NCBI RefSeq assembly: GCF_000384475.1
Contig: NZ_ARWB01000001.1
Coordinates: 1,840,176-1,904,175, forward strand
DNA: 64,000 nt
Direction of reading: 5' to 3'
From: Methylopila sp. M107
Lineage (GTDB): Bacteria > Pseudomonadota > Alphaproteobacteria > Rhizobiales > Methylopilaceae
Position numbers and translations under genes: made by a program. The notes below the pieces were generated by a model that saw nothing but the letters and a program-made list of their open reading frames with translations, searched no databases and was not told where the DNA came from. This document shows, piece after piece, positions 62,949 through 64,000 of this stretch (position 1 is the first letter of the stretch; each line of letters begins with the position of its first letter).

Positions 62949-64000
62949 TCACAGCTTCCCGTCGGCCGCCAGCTTCATGTAGGTCGGATCGAAGCGCAGC
63001 TTGACGTTCGCGGCGTCGCCGAGCGTCTTGCCGCCCGCGAAGCCGATGCCGACCGCGTCCTTGGACTTCGCGCCCTCGCCCAGCAGGCCGTGGTCGAACG
63101 AGAAGGTGCGGACGAGGTCCATCGTCTTGATCAGGTCCGGGCTCTCGGTGAAGGCGACGGCGTCGGCCGCCTTGTCGAACAGCTTGGTGGCGGCGAGCTG
63201 GGACTCGAAGCCAGCAAGGTCGGTGCCGGACTGCTTGGCCATCGCCTCCTTGGCGGCCTTGTCCTTCATCGCGGCCATGGTCTCGTACCAGATGCCGGCG
63301 AGCGCCTTGCCGAAGTCCGGATTGTCCTTGAGCGTCTTGGTGTTGACGCCGAGCGTGTCGATGATCTCGCCCGGGATCTTCGATGAGTCGAACAGCAGCG
63401 TCGCGCCGGGCTCGGCCTTCACCTCGGCGAGCAGCGGGTTCCAGGTGACGACCTGTTCGACGTCCGGCGCCTTGAAGGCGGCGACGATGTCGGCGTCGGA
63501 GGTGTTCACGACCTTGACGTCCTTCTCGGCGAGGCCGTTCGCCTCGAGCCCGCGGGCGAGCAGGTAGTGCGAGACCGAGAGCTCGACGAGGTTGATGCTC
63601 TTGCCGGAAAGCTCCTTGATCGACTTCGCGGTCTTCGACACGACGCCGTCATTGCCGTTGGAGAAGTCGCCGACGATGACGGCCGTGGTGTCGACGCCGC
63701 CGGCGGCGGGGATCGTCAGCGCGTCCATGTTGGTCAGCGTCACGCCGTCGAACTTGCCGGCGGTGTACTGGTTGATCGACTCCACATAGTCGTTGATCTG
63801 CGTGACCTTGATCTCGATGCCGTATTTGTCGGCCCACTTCTTCACGATGCCGGCGTCGGCCGCGTAGGGCCACGGCATCCAGCCGACATAGATCGTCCAG
63901 GCGATCTCAAAACTCTTCTTCGGCGCGGCCTCGGCCGGGGTGAGCGCGGCGGGTCCCGTCAGGACTGCGGCCGCGAGGGCGAGGGCTGAGATCAGACGGC
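62949..64000 (-). CDS. Guanidine/urea-carboxylase-type ABC transporter substrate-binding protein (partial)
   Basis: The frame is open to the right end of the window; only a few N-terminal codons are missing. The visible start is a signal peptide (LISALALAAAVLTGPAALT), then FEIAWTIYVGWMPWPYAADAGIVKKWADKYG and VTLTNMDALTIPAAGGVDTTAVIV. The family is the TIGR03427-type periplasmic protein of urea carboxylase regions, whose transporters are now linked to guanidine. It binds the substrate in the periplasm and delivers it to the permease. A guanidine riboswitch, if any, would lie beyond the window end. Confidence 0.87.
   Translation of the reverse strand, partial: RLISALALAAAVLTGPAALTPAEAAPKKSFEIAWTIYVGWMPWPYAADAGIVKKWADKYGIEIKVTQINDYVESINQYTAGKFDGVTLTNMDALTIPAAGGVDTTAVIVGDFSNGNDGVVSKTAKSIKELSGKSINLVELSVSHYLLARGLEANGLAEKDVKVVNTSDADIVAAFKAPDVEQVVTWNPLLAEVKAEPGATLLFDSSKIPGEIIDTLGVNTKTLKDNPDFGKALAGIWYETMAAMKDKAAKEAMAKQSGTDLAGFESQLAATKLFDKAADAVAFTESPDLIKTMDLVRTFSFDHGLLGEGAKSKDAVGIGFAGGKTLGDAANVKLRFDPTYMKLAADGKL

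Overview
The window is a contiguous, GC-rich piece of an alphaproteobacterial chromosome, most likely from the Hyphomicrobiales. The gene content points to a facultative methylotroph of the Methylopila/Hansschlegelia kind. Evidence for this is a soluble NAD-dependent formate dehydrogenase operon (fdsGBA, fdhD, fdsD) behind a LysR regulator, an mgsABC-gmaS cluster of the N-methylglutamate (methylamine) type, cobS next to DUF1289, and many long palindromic intergenic repeats. The genus is an inference. There are no rRNA genes, CRISPR arrays or insertion sequences; the only RNA gene seen is a tRNA-Ser(GCU).

Layout. 0-2.8 kb: end of cobS, DUF1289, a short membrane protein, a TauE-type permease and dusA. 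2.9-10.6 kb: a surface-glycan cluster for a nonulosonic (sialic-type) acid, with a GT4 glycosyltransferase, a polysialyltransferase-like enzyme, two DUF6716-like proteins, a NeuB without SAF domain and a NeuA-phosphatase fusion. 10.7-19.3 kb: adenine deaminase, an aminotransferase, an orphan ABC ATPase, an XRE-cupin regulator, thiD, an EamA transporter, a thioesterase and a PAP2 phosphatase. 19.4-27.0 kb: the formate dehydrogenase operon, interrupted by a compositionally different small gene. 27.2-29.5 kb: DUF4394 protein, ECF sigma factor and anti-sigma factor. 29.8-39.3 kb: GST, small membrane proteins, tRNA-Ser, an M32 carboxypeptidase, ada, an amidase and an SRAP protein.

39.4-47.3 kb holds accessory genes: an orphan propeller/phage-tail-like protein, a conserved-looking operon of three small membrane proteins plus an amine permease, two more membrane proteins, an XRE-cupin regulator, and a gluzincin metallopeptidase. 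47.5-52.1 kb is mgsABC-gmaS. The permease operon and mgsA share a 16-base motif (14 of 16 identical) upstream, and the XRE-cupin gene lies between them, so I propose one amine uptake and assimilation regulon.

52.4-57.6 kb: a YadGH-type ABC exporter, corA, an Ldh2/DpkA-type reductase and an SMP-30-like periplasmic protein. 57.7-64.0 kb (minus strand, running off the right end) is the most interesting part: an ABC transporter of the urea-carboxylase/guanidine type, an N-terminally extended agmatinase-family enzyme that matches the nickel-dependent guanidine hydrolase type, a very histidine-rich protein and a HupE/UreJ nickel permease. I read this as a guanidine uptake and hydrolysis module with its own nickel supply, in which the His-rich protein would be an uncharacterised metallochaperone.
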